A stretch of DNA of 64,000 nucleotides. Origin: an uncultured Oscillospiraceae bacterium. Lineage in GTDB: Bacteria; Bacillota; Clostridia; Oscillospirales; Oscillospiraceae. Of this stretch, positions 8,022 to 16,792 are shown one piece after another (the first letter of the stretch is position 1; each line of letters opens with the position of its first letter). Both the position numbers and the translations under genes were made by a program. The stretch covers positions 1-64,000 of the forward strand of contig CANPYK010000005.1 of NCBI GenBank assembly GCA_947588605.1, in the 5' to 3' direction. The notes under the pieces are model-generated. The model saw nothing but the letters and a program-made list of their open reading frames with translations. It had not been told where the DNA came from and did no database searches.

Positions 8022-8711
8022 TTATCCGCAGTTGACCCGGAGCATCGGCCAATTTCCCGCGGTTACCGTAATTCTGACGGTCAAATCGCTCCCCTCCACC
8101 AGCACAAGTCCCCCGGTGCCGTCCGGCTCCGCGGCATATGGCAGGAGGCCCAGGGGCTCCAGCGCCGTCAGGGCCAGGTCAAAAAGTTCCGTCTCGGTCA
8201 CCGCCTCCTCCGGGGTGGGATCGAGCTTGGATTCCTCCTCCCCGTAGAGGGCGTAGCTCAGCACGCTCTCGGTGTCGTCGTCCAGCGTGAGCTCTCCGGT
8301 GACCCCGTCGGCGGTGATATACGACCGCCACACCACGAAGGACCGGCCGTCGGTGCCCACCGCCAGCATGGGATATGCCTCCTGACACGTCCACTCTCCG
8401 GGGATACGGAGCGCCTTGGCGATCGTCTCCATTTCCTTCTCGGCGGCCCTTTGCGCCGCCCGCTGGGTCATGTGCGCCCCGGTGCTCAGGGGGACGAATT
8501 CCGTGGTCCCCTGCGCCCCCGCGAGGCCCAGCTTGTCCTCCCGGGTGAGGGCGGCGGCCAGCGCCCCCACGGGGGTGGTATCCACGGCCACCCGCTCCTG
8601 ACGCTCCTCCAAACGCCTGTCCCGGAGGGCCAGCACCGCCTCCGGCAGGGCAAACCCCGCCGCCAGCAGCGCCGCCACCAGGACGATCACGGCGATATTG
8701 CGTTTTTTCAT
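8022..8711 (-). CDS. Membrane-anchored protein of unknown function, third gene of two-component operon
   Basis: A 229-residue protein with one N-terminal membrane or uncleaved signal segment (about 6-28) and an acidic extracytoplasmic part. No family is recognised. Its ATG overlaps the histidine kinase stop as ATGA, so the two are translationally coupled. This position suggests an accessory or sensory partner of the kinase, or an envelope target. The start at 8711 is chosen for that overlap and for the MKKRN signal-like beginning. Confidence 0.7.
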   Translation of the reverse strand: MKKRNIAVIVLVAALLAAGFALPEAVLALRDRRLEERQERVAVDTTPVGALAAALTREDKLGLAGAQGTTEFVPLSTGAHMTQRAAQRAAEKEMETIAKALRIPGEWTCQEAYPMLAVGTDGRSFVVWRSYITADGVTGELTLDDDTESVLSYALYGEEESKLDPTPEEAVTETELFDLALTALEPLGLLPYAAEPDGTGGLVLVEGSDLTVRITVTAGNWPMLRVNCG

Positions 8712-10093
8712 GCCCGGCCTCCCTTCAGCTCCGCGGTGATGACGGTCCCCCGCCCCAGGACACTGCGGATCGTCAGGGACCCGTGGTGGAGCCGCGCGAT
8801 CTCGTCGCACAGCGCCAGCCCCAGCCCCACGCCCCCCTGGGCCCGGGAGCGGGATTTGTCCACCCGGTAAAAGGCCTCGGTAATGCGCGCAAGGTCCGCC
8901 TCCGGGATGCCCCGTCCGTTGTCGGTGACGGAGAAGCGGCACCCCTCCTCCGTGAGCTCGGCGAGGATGAAAATGGCCCCGCCGTTGTCCATGGCCTTCC
9001 TGGCGTTGTCTACAAGGTTGATGAGCAGGGATTTCACAAGGTCCGGCTCCAGAAGACACCGCCCCTCCCCCGCCCGGTAGCGCAGCGTCACCCCGGCGCG
9101 GGTGAGCACGGGCCGCATGACCCGCACCACGCCGGAGAGGAGCGCCTTCGGCTCCGCAGGCGTCAGCTCGAAGTCCTCCTTCTTGAGCAAAATGAGGTCC
9201 TGGAGCTTCAGCGACAGCGCCTCCAGCCGGCGGCTTTCGGAGAAGATATAGTTGGCGGCCTCCCGTGCCTCCTCCTCGGTGAGGGTACTGCGGCGCAGGA
9301 GGTCGGAATAGCCGATGATGCTGGTCATGGGCGTCTTGAGCTCGTGGGCGAAGGACCCCATGAAGGCCGTCTGCCGGTCCACGAAGTCCCGCATCTTCCC
9401 CATGCTCGTCTCCAGCTCGTCGGCCATGGCGTTGAATTCATGGGCCAGCGTCTCCAGCTCGTCGCCGCTTTTCACGTCCGCGCGGCTCGTCAGGTCCCCC
9501 GCCGCCAGCTTCCGGGAGGCGCGCCCCAGCTTCGCGAGGGGACGGGTGAGGAGCGTGGCCATGAGCCAGGACCCCGCCGCGCCGATGACCAGCGCCGCTA
9601 AGAGCAGCCGCCGGAACACGGAAAGCTGGGCCGCCCGGGCCTCATAGACGGCGGTGATGTCGCTGACCAGCTTTAGCTCCAGCTCCCGCCCCCCGGCGCT
9701 CACCGTCCCGGACAGCTGGAGATAGTGGGTCTCCCCCCGGCGGAAGGCGGTGATGAGACAGCTGCCCGCCTGGGACTCCGCCGCCTCCGGGTCCACCCCC
9801 GCGCCGTAGACGCGCCTGTCGCCCTCCATGAGCTCCACGCCGTCCCAGAGGGCCCGGCCGCCGTTCTCCATGGCCCGGAGGGCCCGCTGGAGGTCGGCGC
9901 TGCCCGTCCCGGCCCCGGAGGCGCCTACCACCTCAATAGTGGTCCGCACCGAGTTCCAGGTCCGCAACGCCGAGGCCCGCTGGCTGTCCATCATGGCATC
10001 AAAGGACGCGGAGATGAGCACCGAAGCGCAGATACCCAGCACCAGCGCCAAAAGCCCCACCGTCCCCAGCAAGAGCTTGACCCTCAGCTTCAT
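8708..10093 (-). CDS. Sensor histidine kinase
   Basis: A 461-residue membrane sensor kinase. Two membrane segments (about 6-30 and 160-182) bracket an extracytoplasmic sensor region, followed by a HAMP linker (about 183-235). The HisKA H-box SFAHELKTP carries the phosphorylated H250. The HATPase_c domain shows the N-box around N363 (LLINLVDNARKA), DNGRGIP (from D391) and GGVGLGLAL (420-428). The ATG at 10093 overlaps the regulator stop as ATGA. It should phosphorylate the regulator encoded just upstream. The signal is unknown. Confidence 0.93.
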   Translation of the reverse strand: MKLRVKLLLGTVGLLALVLGICASVLISASFDAMMDSQRASALRTWNSVRTTIEVVGASGAGTGSADLQRALRAMENGGRALWDGVELMEGDRRVYGAGVDPEAAESQAGSCLITAFRRGETHYLQLSGTVSAGGRELELKLVSDITAVYEARAAQLSVFRRLLLAALVIGAAGSWLMATLLTRPLAKLGRASRKLAAGDLTSRADVKSGDELETLAHEFNAMADELETSMGKMRDFVDRQTAFMGSFAHELKTPMTSIIGYSDLLRRSTLTEEEAREAANYIFSESRRLEALSLKLQDLILLKKEDFELTPAEPKALLSGVVRVMRPVLTRAGVTLRYRAGEGRCLLEPDLVKSLLINLVDNARKAMDNGGAIFILAELTEEGCRFSVTDNGRGIPEADLARITEAFYRVDKSRSRAQGGVGLGLALCDEIARLHHGSLTIRSVLGRGTVITAELKGGRA

Positions 10094-10749
10094 CCGTCGG
10101 CCTCCAGCCGGTAGCCCACCTTGTGGACGCTGACCAGCTTCGTCTCCCAGCCCACCTTCTTCCGGAGGCGCTGGATGTGCAGGTCCACTGTGCGGCTGCC
10201 GGCGTTGTAGTCCCCGCCCCACACCCGCTCGTAGATCGTCTCCCGGTAGAGCGCCGCGCCGGGGTTGCGGGCGAAGAGCAGGAGCAGATTATATTCCTTG
10301 TTGGTGAGGACGATGTCCTCCCCGTCCTTCGTCACCCGCATGGAGCGTGTGTCGATGGAGAGGCCCCCGATCTCGATGACGCTGGCAAGCTTATTATAGC
10401 GCCGCAGCACCACCTCCACCCGCGCCAGGAGCTCCACGATCTCAAAGGGCTTGACGATATAGTCCTCCGCCCCCATCCGAAGCCCCTGCACCCGGTCGGC
10501 AATGGCCCCCTTGGCGGTGAGGAAGATGACCGGCACCCCCAGGGGCCGGATGTAGTCCATAAGCTCGAACCCCGTGGCCCCGGGGAGCATGATGTCCAGC
10601 AAAATAAGGTCAAACGTCTCCTTTTCCAGAATATCCGCCGCCTGGAGCCCGTCGTAGGCGCAGACGCAGGTATAGCCGGCCTTGGTAAGGCTCATGCGGA
10701 TGAGCGTGGCGATGGGCCGCTCGTCGTCAACGATAAGGATCCTGATCAT
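10090..10749 (-). CDS. OmpR/PhoB-family response regulator
   Basis: A 219-residue DNA-binding regulator. The receiver domain (1-115) has acidic D8 and D9, the phosphoacceptor D52 in LILLDIMLPG, T78 and K100 in YIVKPFE. The winged-helix effector domain (about 125-217) carries the RTVDLHIQRLRKK recognition region. It is first in a three-gene operon with the kinase and the membrane protein, each overlapping the next by 4 bases. Targets are unknown. Confidence 0.94.
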   Translation of the reverse strand: MIRILIVDDERPIATLIRMSLTKAGYTCVCAYDGLQAADILEKETFDLILLDIMLPGATGFELMDYIRPLGVPVIFLTAKGAIADRVQGLRMGAEDYIVKPFEIVELLARVEVVLRRYNKLASVIEIGGLSIDTRSMRVTKDGEDIVLTNKEYNLLLLFARNPGAALYRETIYERVWGGDYNAGSRTVDLHIQRLRKKVGWETKLVSVHKVGYRLEADG

Positions 10750-10820
10750 GGCAGTCGTCTCCCGGTAATGATTTTAATGCGTCTAATTCTACATCGGCCT
10801 TGCATCAAAGCTGTATCATC

Positions 10821-10849
10821 TTGCGTTTTTTTCGCCGGCGTATTACAAT
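10821..10849 (+). promoter_or_regulatory. Promoter of HAD phosphatase gene
   Basis: TTGCGT (10821-10826), 17-bp spacer, TACAAT (10844-10849), with the start codon about 35 bases downstream. Confidence 0.6.
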
Positions 10850-10883
10850 AATCCTATCGCGATTTTGACAGGGAAGTGACAAC

Positions 10884-11738
10884 ATGAAAAAAACAAAGCC
10901 CGCCGTGGCGCTGCTCTACGACTTCGACAAGACCCTGTGCACCAAAGACATGCAGGAATACTCCTTCATCCCCAACGTGGGCATGACCGCCGCGGACTTC
11001 TGGCGGGAGGCCAACGAGCTGGCCCGCCAAAAGAAGATGGACGGCATCCTCGCCTACATGTACGTGATGCTGGACCGGGCCCGTTCGGCTAAAAACGTCT
11101 CCGTCCGGCGGGACAGCTTCGTGGCCCTGGGCCGGGACCTCCGGTTCTATCCCGGCGTGGAGACCTGGTTTGACCGGGTCAACGCCTTCGGCAAGACGCT
11201 GGGCGTGGAGGTGCGCCACTACATCATCTCCTCGGGCCTGCGGGAGATCATCGAGGGCAGCTCCATCTACAAATATTTCACCGAGGTCTTCGCCTGCGAG
11301 TTCCTCTATGACTTCGACGGCATGCCCATCTGGCCCAAGAACGTGGTGAACTACACCACCAAGACCCAGTTCCTCTTCCGGGTGAACAAGGGCGTGGAGG
11401 ACCTGTCCGAGGACGCCGCCCTCAACGACTACACCCCGGAGGACGAGCGCCCGGTGCCCTTCCGCAACATGCTCTACATCGCCGACGGCAAGACGGACGT
11501 GCCCTGCATGAAGCTGGTGCGCGTCAACGGCGGCACCTCCGTCGCCGTCTACCCCAAGGGCAAAAAAGACACCGCCGCCGGCTTACTCCGGGACGGCCGC
11601 GCCGACCTCATGCTCCCGGCGGACTACTCCGAGGGCGGCGAGCTGGAGCGGACGGTCCAAAATATCCTGCGGAAAATGGCCCTCACCGACGCCTTGAAGC
11701 GCCAGTCCGCCGCGCAGCTGGAGAAGGTGCGCCTGTGA
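10884..11738 (+). CDS. HAD-family phosphatase
   Basis: A 284-residue cytosolic hydrolase. HAD motif I is YDFDKTLC (nucleophile D13, acid/base D15), motif II falls in YIISSG, and the acidic motif is IADGKTDVPC. The cap-like insert after motif I resembles phosphoserine-phosphatase-like HADs, but the substrate cannot be inferred. The last base triplet overlaps the GTG start of the DUF1294 gene. Confidence 0.85.
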   Translation: MKKTKPAVALLYDFDKTLCTKDMQEYSFIPNVGMTAADFWREANELARQKKMDGILAYMYVMLDRARSAKNVSVRRDSFVALGRDLRFYPGVETWFDRVNAFGKTLGVEVRHYIISSGLREIIEGSSIYKYFTEVFACEFLYDFDGMPIWPKNVVNYTTKTQFLFRVNKGVEDLSEDAALNDYTPEDERPVPFRNMLYIADGKTDVPCMKLVRVNGGTSVAVYPKGKKDTAAGLLRDGRADLMLPADYSEGGELERTVQNILRKMALTDALKRQSAAQLEKVRL

Positions 11739-12007
11739 GACTCGCCATCGCCGCCGCCCTCGCGGCCCTCAACATTTTCACCTTTGTCCTCTACGCTGTG
11801 GATAAACGCCGCGCGCAGCGCCACATGTGGCGCGTCCCGGAATCCGCCCTCCTCCTGACCGCCGCCCTCGGCGGCTCCCTGGGCGCGCTTTTGGCCATCC
11901 ATCTCCTCCACCACAAAACCACCCGCCCCAAATTCACCCTCCTGGTCCCCACCTTCCTCCTCATCCACACGGCGTTCTTCGCGTGGGTGTTCTGGAGGGT
12001 GGGATAA
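11735..12007 (+). CDS. DUF1294-family small membrane protein
   Basis: A 90-residue integral membrane protein with the DUF1294 pattern: an N-terminal helix ending in YAVDKRRAQ, the middle motif RVPESALLL, the segment GGSLGALLAI and the HKTTRPKF loop before the last helix. It starts with GTG overlapping the upstream TGA (GTGA), so translation is coupled to the HAD phosphatase. Function is unknown in the family. Confidence 0.85.
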   Translation: MRLAIAAALAALNIFTFVLYAVDKRRAQRHMWRVPESALLLTAALGGSLGALLAIHLLHHKTTRPKFTLLVPTFLLIHTAFFAWVFWRVG

Positions 12008-12948
12008 ACGAGAAAACAGGGACGGGAGACGGGCGGGTTTAGAACCCGCCCCTACCAAAAAGGTTTGCGCCGCAGGCGCAATTGAATCCAAACGCGCCGC
12101 TTGCGGCGCATCCTTATTTCCCCCCCGACCCCTTTTTCGGAAAAACTACGCCCGCAGGCGTGTTTCGGAGGCCAACCGCCGCGAAGCGGCGGCTCTTAGG
12201 CCAGAGATGGGGTGCCGCCGCAGCGGCGGGGTATTCGAGCCCCCGTCCCTCGTCTTAGCCTTCCCCGCAGGGCGGGGAAGGTGGCGCCCGCAGGCGCCGG
12301 ATGAGGTGCGTGCGTTCATCGAAGCCGGTTGCAGCCCTGCGGGCGCAGCCGCCCTGCGGGGAGGGCTCTCAATCGGGGGCGGGTGCGGTTTGTCGGGACC
12401 GCTCTGTCCTCCCACCTTCGCTTCCCCCCTGCCCCCCTTTCCCGGAAAGGGGGGCTAAAAGGTTTGCGGCTTCGCCGCAGGCTCGATTTTATTGCGCCGC
12501 AGGCGCAATTGAATATAAACGCGGCGAAGCCGCAACCTTATTCCCCCGACCCCTTTTTCGGAAAAACTACGCCCGCAGGCGTGTTTCGGAGGCCAACCGC
12601 CGCGAAGCGGCGGCTCTTAGGCCAGAGATGGGGTGCCGCCGCAGCGGCGGGGTATTCGAGCCTGTGGGGCGTAACGGACGCTTCCGATGAACGGATCGCA
12701 GCACCACCCCGGCGCTTCGCGCCACCCCTCCGTTGGAGGGGCAAAAGAGGTTGCGATACCGGAACGGTTTCGAACAAACGCACCCGCCCCCGTCTCGGAG
12801 CCCCCTCCTCGTAGGAGGGGGGCAGGGGGGAAGCGAACGTTGAGGTTTTTGAGCGGTATCATAGACGCACCCACCCTGGCCGTCGCTTCGCTCGGCCACC
12901 CCTCCAAGAGGGAGGGGCTTTTCCGCGGCGGCGGGGGCGGGTGGGTGG
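12008..12948. repeat. Mosaic repeat region with a 119-bp direct duplication
   Basis: No gene is supported. The stretch holds GGGCGGGTTTAGAACCCGCC palindromes, 'cgccgcaggcgcaattgaat' modules, the CTCCTCGTAGGAGG module (12800-12843) and a CGCCCGCAGGCGCC module. Bases 12123-12241 recur almost identically at 12544-12662. Reading frames here differ from every recognised protein and are repeat translations. Confidence 0.75.
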
Positions 12949-13052
12949 GAAATATAATTCCCGCTCCCGCGTATGGTCTTCCCGTCTATCGCCACGGTAC
13001 TGCCTGTGACATCCACGATCTCCCGCAGGGCAACTTTCGCCTCAGTTGACAT
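12949..13052 (-). pseudogene. ISAs1-family transposase remnant
   Basis: About 34 codons on the minus strand read MSTEAKVALREIVDVTGSTV and continue into AIDGKTIRGSG. The last motif is characteristic of ISAs1 (H-repeat-like) transposases. The frame then runs into mosaic repeats with no further similarity, so this is a short relic of an insertion sequence. No inverted ends were identified. Confidence 0.65.
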
Positions 13053-13111
13053 AATAGCATAAAGGCCCGAAAAAGTAAATGCTGTCGCCGTGTGAAACTC
13101 CCTGAACCCTC

Positions 13112-13140
13112 TTGAAATCGGAAAAATCCGGGTGTATACT
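13112..13140 (+). promoter_or_regulatory. Promoter of lipoprotein gene
   Basis: TTGAAA (13112-13117), 17-bp spacer, TATACT (13135-13140). The predicted start is near 13147, leaving a short leader before the two competing translation signals at 13173 and 13192. Confidence 0.7.
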
Positions 13141-13191
13141 GGCAGCAATACCCCTATTTGGGAGAACGAAGCATGAGGAGGAAACAAACAG

Positions 13192-14544
13192 ACGAAAAAA
13201 CGCGCGTTCCTGATTTTTCTTTGTATCGCCCTGACTCTCTCCCTGGCCGCCTGCGGCGATAAGGAGACCGGCAAGGACCCGAAGCCCTCTGATGAGCCCG
13301 CCTCCGGCCAGACCGCCGACAAGCCCTCCGAGCCCAAGGACGACGCCACCGAGCCTTCGGGCAACACCACCGAGCCCGCGACCGAGCCCTCCACCGAGCC
13401 CGCCACGGAGCCGCCCACTGAGCCCGCCACGGAGCCGCCCACCGAGCCCCCCGCGAAGGACCCGCAGGTCCAGGCCGCCGCTGATTTTCTGGAGCTTTTA
13501 AAGGCGGAATACAACAGCGACACGGCGGTCGGGATAACGGCAAAGCACTTCTATTCCAAATGGAGCAGGATCACCTCTCCCATTACCTATTGCATGATCC
13601 CCACCGGCAAGGATACGGTTTGTTTCTATCGCGACGATTTTGACACCCAGACCTGGTACTCCTATAACTACCGGACGAAGGAGCTGACCGAGCTGCCCGA
13701 CTTCTTCCCCGACGACCCGGACCTTGCCAGCGCCATTCTTTATTCTAATAATAATTACAGTTTTTATTTGGATGGGTATTTCTATTTTGTAGATCCCACC
13801 TCCAACCTGAAGACGGTCCTCAAAACAGACATGAGCGGAAACAAGGTCCCACTCACGCCCTACGAAAACAGCTCCTTTAACCTTCGCTGCTATGGCACCG
13901 GATTATACAGCCTCCCGGGTAATTCGCAGAACGAAACGAAGCTCTATTCCATGGATCTTGAGGAGCTCGCCTCTGTCCCCGTTCCCCAAAAGGAGGCGGC
14001 CCACGGCCTCACCGAACCGTTTCGTTTAAGGGGGAATTATTCCGTCGGCGGGAAAATTTATCGCAAAGGTAATACGGAGAGCGATTCCACCGATTATCTT
14101 TTCTGCCTCGATCCCTCCGCCGCCACGCCGGAGTGGACGAATCTGGGGAAGCTGTCCGACCAGCCGCTGTTCATTCGTGAATATATGGAGGGTATGCTGG
14201 TCTGCGAGCCTATTTTAGGCAAATATTACTACTGCCTGGAGAATTATGAGAACACCGTTTTTGATCTGTCCACAGGCGAGGCGGTCTTTGAGCTTGGCGA
14301 GCTCTATAAGCCCGTCGCCTACTTCGGCGGCGACCGGTACATCGGCTATGGCGGCAGCCCAAGGGAATATCGATGGGTGGATCTCTCGACCCGCACCATG
14401 TCCGACCCCCTCAAGCTTCCCGATAAGCTCTTTTCGCTGTACTTCCTGAACGAGACATACTGCGTTTACACCGACGAATACGGCGTCTTCCTCTGGAATT
14501 TCGAGACCGGCGAGGAAACCACCATCTTCATGGACAAAACCTGA
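13192..14544 (+). CDS. Lipoprotein with Thr/Glu/Pro-rich linker; start codon irregular
   Basis: From the ACG at 13192 the frame reads (M)KKRAFLIFLCIALTLSLAAC, a clear lipoprotein signal with lipobox cysteine 21. A TEPATEPSTEP-type linker (about 55-85) and a soluble domain of about 360 residues follow. The latter has repeated short beta-rich segments and may be propeller-like; no family is recognised. No ATG, GTG or TTG exists in this frame before the signal peptide. AGGAGG lies 10 bases before the ACG, as if ATG had mutated to ACG. A second ATG at 13173 has its own SD (GGGAG) but lies in another frame that would join this one only by losing one A from the A6 run at 13195-13200. The gene may be ACG-initiated, slippage-dependent or recently inactivated. 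Confidence 0.7.
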   Translation, partial: TKKRAFLIFLCIALTLSLAACGDKETGKDPKPSDEPASGQTADKPSEPKDDATEPSGNTTEPATEPSTEPATEPPTEPATEPPTEPPAKDPQVQAAADFLELLKAEYNSDTAVGITAKHFYSKWSRITSPITYCMIPTGKDTVCFYRDDFDTQTWYSYNYRTKELTELPDFFPDDPDLASAILYSNNNYSFYLDGYFYFVDPTSNLKTVLKTDMSGNKVPLTPYENSSFNLRCYGTGLYSLPGNSQNETKLYSMDLEELASVPVPQKEAAHGLTEPFRLRGNYSVGGKIYRKGNTESDSTDYLFCLDPSAATPEWTNLGKLSDQPLFIREYMEGMLVCEPILGKYYYCLENYENTVFDLSTGEAVFELGELYKPVAYFGGDRYIGYGGSPREYRWVDLSTRTMSDPLKLPDKLFSLYFLNETYCVYTDEYGVFLWNFETGEETTIFMDKT

Positions 14545-14567
14545 CGCTGCATCGCGTCGCGCCGTCC

Positions 14568-14601
14568 AAGCGGCAGGCCCCCGGGGGCCTGCCGCTTTTG
14601 T
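14568..14601 (+). terminator. Terminator of lipoprotein gene
   Basis: A perfect 30-bp palindrome (14568-14597) rich in G and C, followed by a short T run. It lies between two convergent genes and may serve both. Confidence 0.8.
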
Positions 14602-15780
14602 TTACTTCCCCCTCTCCTCCAGCCACCGCATGGCGCAGTGGGTCAGGCCGGCGGCACCGACGGGCAGGACGTCCTCGTTGAACATGACCTTGGGGTTGTG
14701 GGCCGGGGCGTCGCCGCGCTCGTCGGGGAAGCCCGAGGCCAGGTAGATGAAGGCCGTGGGGACGCGCTCGGCCACCAGGGCAAAGTCCTCGGAGGCGCTG
14801 GAGGCGATACCGGGATACTCGGCAAAGCCGGGGATGTCCATCTCCCGGAGATACCCCATCATCTCGCGCACGGTGTCGCCGTCGCACACAAGCGGCGGCA
14901 CGCCGCGGGGGATCTCAACGACCGCCTCGCCGCCGTAGGCCTTGGCGATGCCCTCGGTGAGCTCCCGGACGCGCCGGAGGAGCTTGTCCCGGGCCTCCTT
15001 GTCGTTGGTGCGGATGGTGCCCTCCAGCACGGCGGTGTCGGGGATGATGTTGGCGGTGGCGCCGGACTCAAAGTGTCCCACGGTGAGGAGCGTGCACTTC
15101 TGGGGGTCGGACTCCCGGGCGATGAGCTCCTGGAGCCCTAAATGGACGTGGACGCCGATGTTGATGGGGTCCACCGCCGTGTGGGGGTACGCCCCGTGGC
15201 CGCCCCGGCCCTTGATGGTGATCTTGAAAATGTCCGTGGAGAACATCATGGTGGAGCGGTCATTGTACATGACAAGGCCCACCGGGAGCTTCCCCGGCCC
15301 GGTGTGGAAGGCCAGCGCCGCCGCCGGCGCGGGGTTTTCCAGGATGCCGGCCCCGATCATGTTTTTACTGCCCTCGAAGGTCTCCTCCCCCGGCTGGAAC
15401 ATGAATTTCACGGTTCCCTTGAGCTCGCTCTCCCGCTCCTTGAGCATCCTGGCCGCCGTCAGGAGCATGGCGGCGTGGCAGTCGTGGCCGCAGGCGTGGG
15501 CCTCCGTACCCGTGGGGCAGGCGAAGGGCAGGCCGGACTCCTCCGGCATGGGCAGGGCGTCCATGTCCGCCCGCAGCAGCAGCACGGGCTCCCCGGACCC
15601 CAGCGTGGCGGTGACGCCCTCCCCCAGGGGCTTCGGGTCCAGGCCGTAGTCGCGCAGCTTCTCCGTCACAAAGGCCACGGCCTTGGGCATGTGGACGCCG
15701 CATTCGGCGTTTTTGTGGAAGAACCGGCGGTTTTCCACCGTCTCGTCCCTGAGCTCCAGGGCTCTTTCGTATGCGTTCAT
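14602..15780 (-). CDS. M20-family amidohydrolase (hippurate hydrolase/IAA-amino acid hydrolase type)
   Basis: A 392-residue cytosolic metallo-hydrolase that probably cleaves N-acyl amino acids. Metal-site motifs include LLLRADMDALPMPEE, the HACGHDCHAAMLL motif and the GEETFEGSKNMI region with a catalytic Glu. The dimerisation domain lies near residues 180-290, and a metal-binding region near the C terminus contains SASEDFALVAE. The ATG at 15780 is preceded by GGGAGG, and the upstream open frame has no coding signal. It is divergent from the SpoU gene across a 96-bp promoter region. Confidence 0.9.
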   Translation of the reverse strand: MNAYERALELRDETVENRRFFHKNAECGVHMPKAVAFVTEKLRDYGLDPKPLGEGVTATLGSGEPVLLLRADMDALPMPEESGLPFACPTGTEAHACGHDCHAAMLLTAARMLKERESELKGTVKFMFQPGEETFEGSKNMIGAGILENPAPAAALAFHTGPGKLPVGLVMYNDRSTMMFSTDIFKITIKGRGGHGAYPHTAVDPINIGVHVHLGLQELIARESDPQKCTLLTVGHFESGATANIIPDTAVLEGTIRTNDKEARDKLLRRVRELTEGIAKAYGGEAVVEIPRGVPPLVCDGDTVREMMGYLREMDIPGFAEYPGIASSASEDFALVAERVPTAFIYLASGFPDERGDAPAHNPKVMFNEDVLPVGAAGLTHCAMRWLEERGK

Positions 15781-15808
15781 AAAAACGACCTCCCTGTATT
15801 TTTTCACT

Positions 15809-15837
15809 ATTATACACCTTTGCGCGTTGACTTGAAA
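15809..15837 (-). promoter_or_regulatory. Promoter of M20 amidohydrolase
   Basis: On the minus strand: TTTCAA (15832-15837), 17-bp spacer, TATAAT (15809-15814). Its -35 region overlaps that of the divergent promoter at 15827. Confidence 0.6.
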
Positions 15838-15855
15838 GGGGCAAGGTGATAAAAT
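15827..15855 (+). promoter_or_regulatory. Promoter of SpoU methyltransferase gene
   Basis: TTGACT (15827-15832), 17-bp spacer, TAAAAT (15850-15855). It overlaps the divergent amidohydrolase promoter. Confidence 0.65.
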
Positions 15856-15876
15856 TTTCACAAAGGATGTGTGAAA

Positions 15877-16692
15877 ATGGAAAACGTCATCGAAGTCACC
15901 GACCTCACCGCCCCCGGCCTCGCCCCCTACGCGTCCCTCACGGAGGCGCAGCTGCGCTCGCGCCTGGACCCGGCGCGGGGGCTTATCATCGTGGAGAGCC
16001 CCAAGGTCATCGCCACCGCCCTGGACCGGGGGCTCACGCCCGTGTCCCTCCTTATGGAGCGCCGGCACATCGCCGGCGACGGCGCGGCCGTCATCGCCCG
16101 GTGCGGGGACGTGCCCGTCTACACCGGGGCGCGGGAGACGCTCAGCGCCCTCACCGGCTACACCCTCACCCGGGGCGTGCTGTGCGCCATGCGCCGTCCC
16201 GCCCCGGCGCGGCCGGAGGCGGTTTTGGAAAACGCCCGCCGCGCGGCGGTGCTGGAAGGGGTGGTGGACGCCGCCAACATCGGCGCCATCTTCCGCTCGG
16301 CGGCGGCGCTGGGGGTGGACGCGGTGCTCCTGGCCCCCACCTGCTGCGACCCCCTCAACCGCCGGAGCATCCGGGTGAGCATGGGCGCGGTCTTCCAGGT
16401 CCCCTGGGCCACGCTGGACGGCTGGCCGGAGGCGGGCTTCGCCCTTTTGCGCGCCCACGGCTTCCAAACCGCCGCCCTGGCGCTGACGGACGCTTCTTTG
16501 CCCATCGACCACCCGTCCCTCCGGGCCGCGCCGCGCCTCGCCATGCTCCTGGGCAGCGAAGGGGACGGCCTCTCAAGCGCGGCCCTCGCTCTTTCCGACT
16601 GCGCGGTGAAGATTCCCATGGCCCACGGGGTGGATTCCCTGAACGTGGCCGCCGCCGCGGCGGTGGCGTTCTGGGAGCTGCGGGCACGATAA
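15877..16692 (+). CDS. SpoU/TrmH-family RNA 2'-O-methyltransferase
   Basis: A 271-residue SAM-dependent methyltransferase acting on tRNA or rRNA ribose. The N-terminal substrate-binding part (1-100) is followed by the SpoU knot with motif 1 (ANIGAIFRSAAALGVDAVLL), motif 2 (LLGSEGDGLS) and motif 3 (IPMAHGVDSLNVAAAAAV). The ATG at 15877 is chosen because AAAGGA lies about 9 bases upstream; a GTG two codons earlier is less well placed. The exact target nucleotide cannot be inferred. Confidence 0.88.
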   Translation: MENVIEVTDLTAPGLAPYASLTEAQLRSRLDPARGLIIVESPKVIATALDRGLTPVSLLMERRHIAGDGAAVIARCGDVPVYTGARETLSALTGYTLTRGVLCAMRRPAPARPEAVLENARRAAVLEGVVDAANIGAIFRSAAALGVDAVLLAPTCCDPLNRRSIRVSMGAVFQVPWATLDGWPEAGFALLRAHGFQTAALALTDASLPIDHPSLRAAPRLAMLLGSEGDGLSSAALALSDCAVKIPMAHGVDSLNVAAAAAVAFWELRAR

Positions 16693-16792
16693 AAAATTTT
16701 TTGAAAAATTTGACGGATGATGCAGAAAGGATGCTTTACCGCGCTATACTGACGACGCTGGGCAAACCGGTAAAGACGAGAGGAGTGGGAAC

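Noticed and set aside
12129-12958. Several overlapping open frames of 80-300 codons
   Set aside because: They consist of the mosaic repeat modules read in different frames, and the same peptides appear in unrelated gaps. Only the 34-codon ISAs1 segment has family similarity.
13350-13460. Tandem repeat of possible regulatory type
   Set aside because: It is the Thr/Glu/Pro linker of the lipoprotein, in frame and explained by coding.
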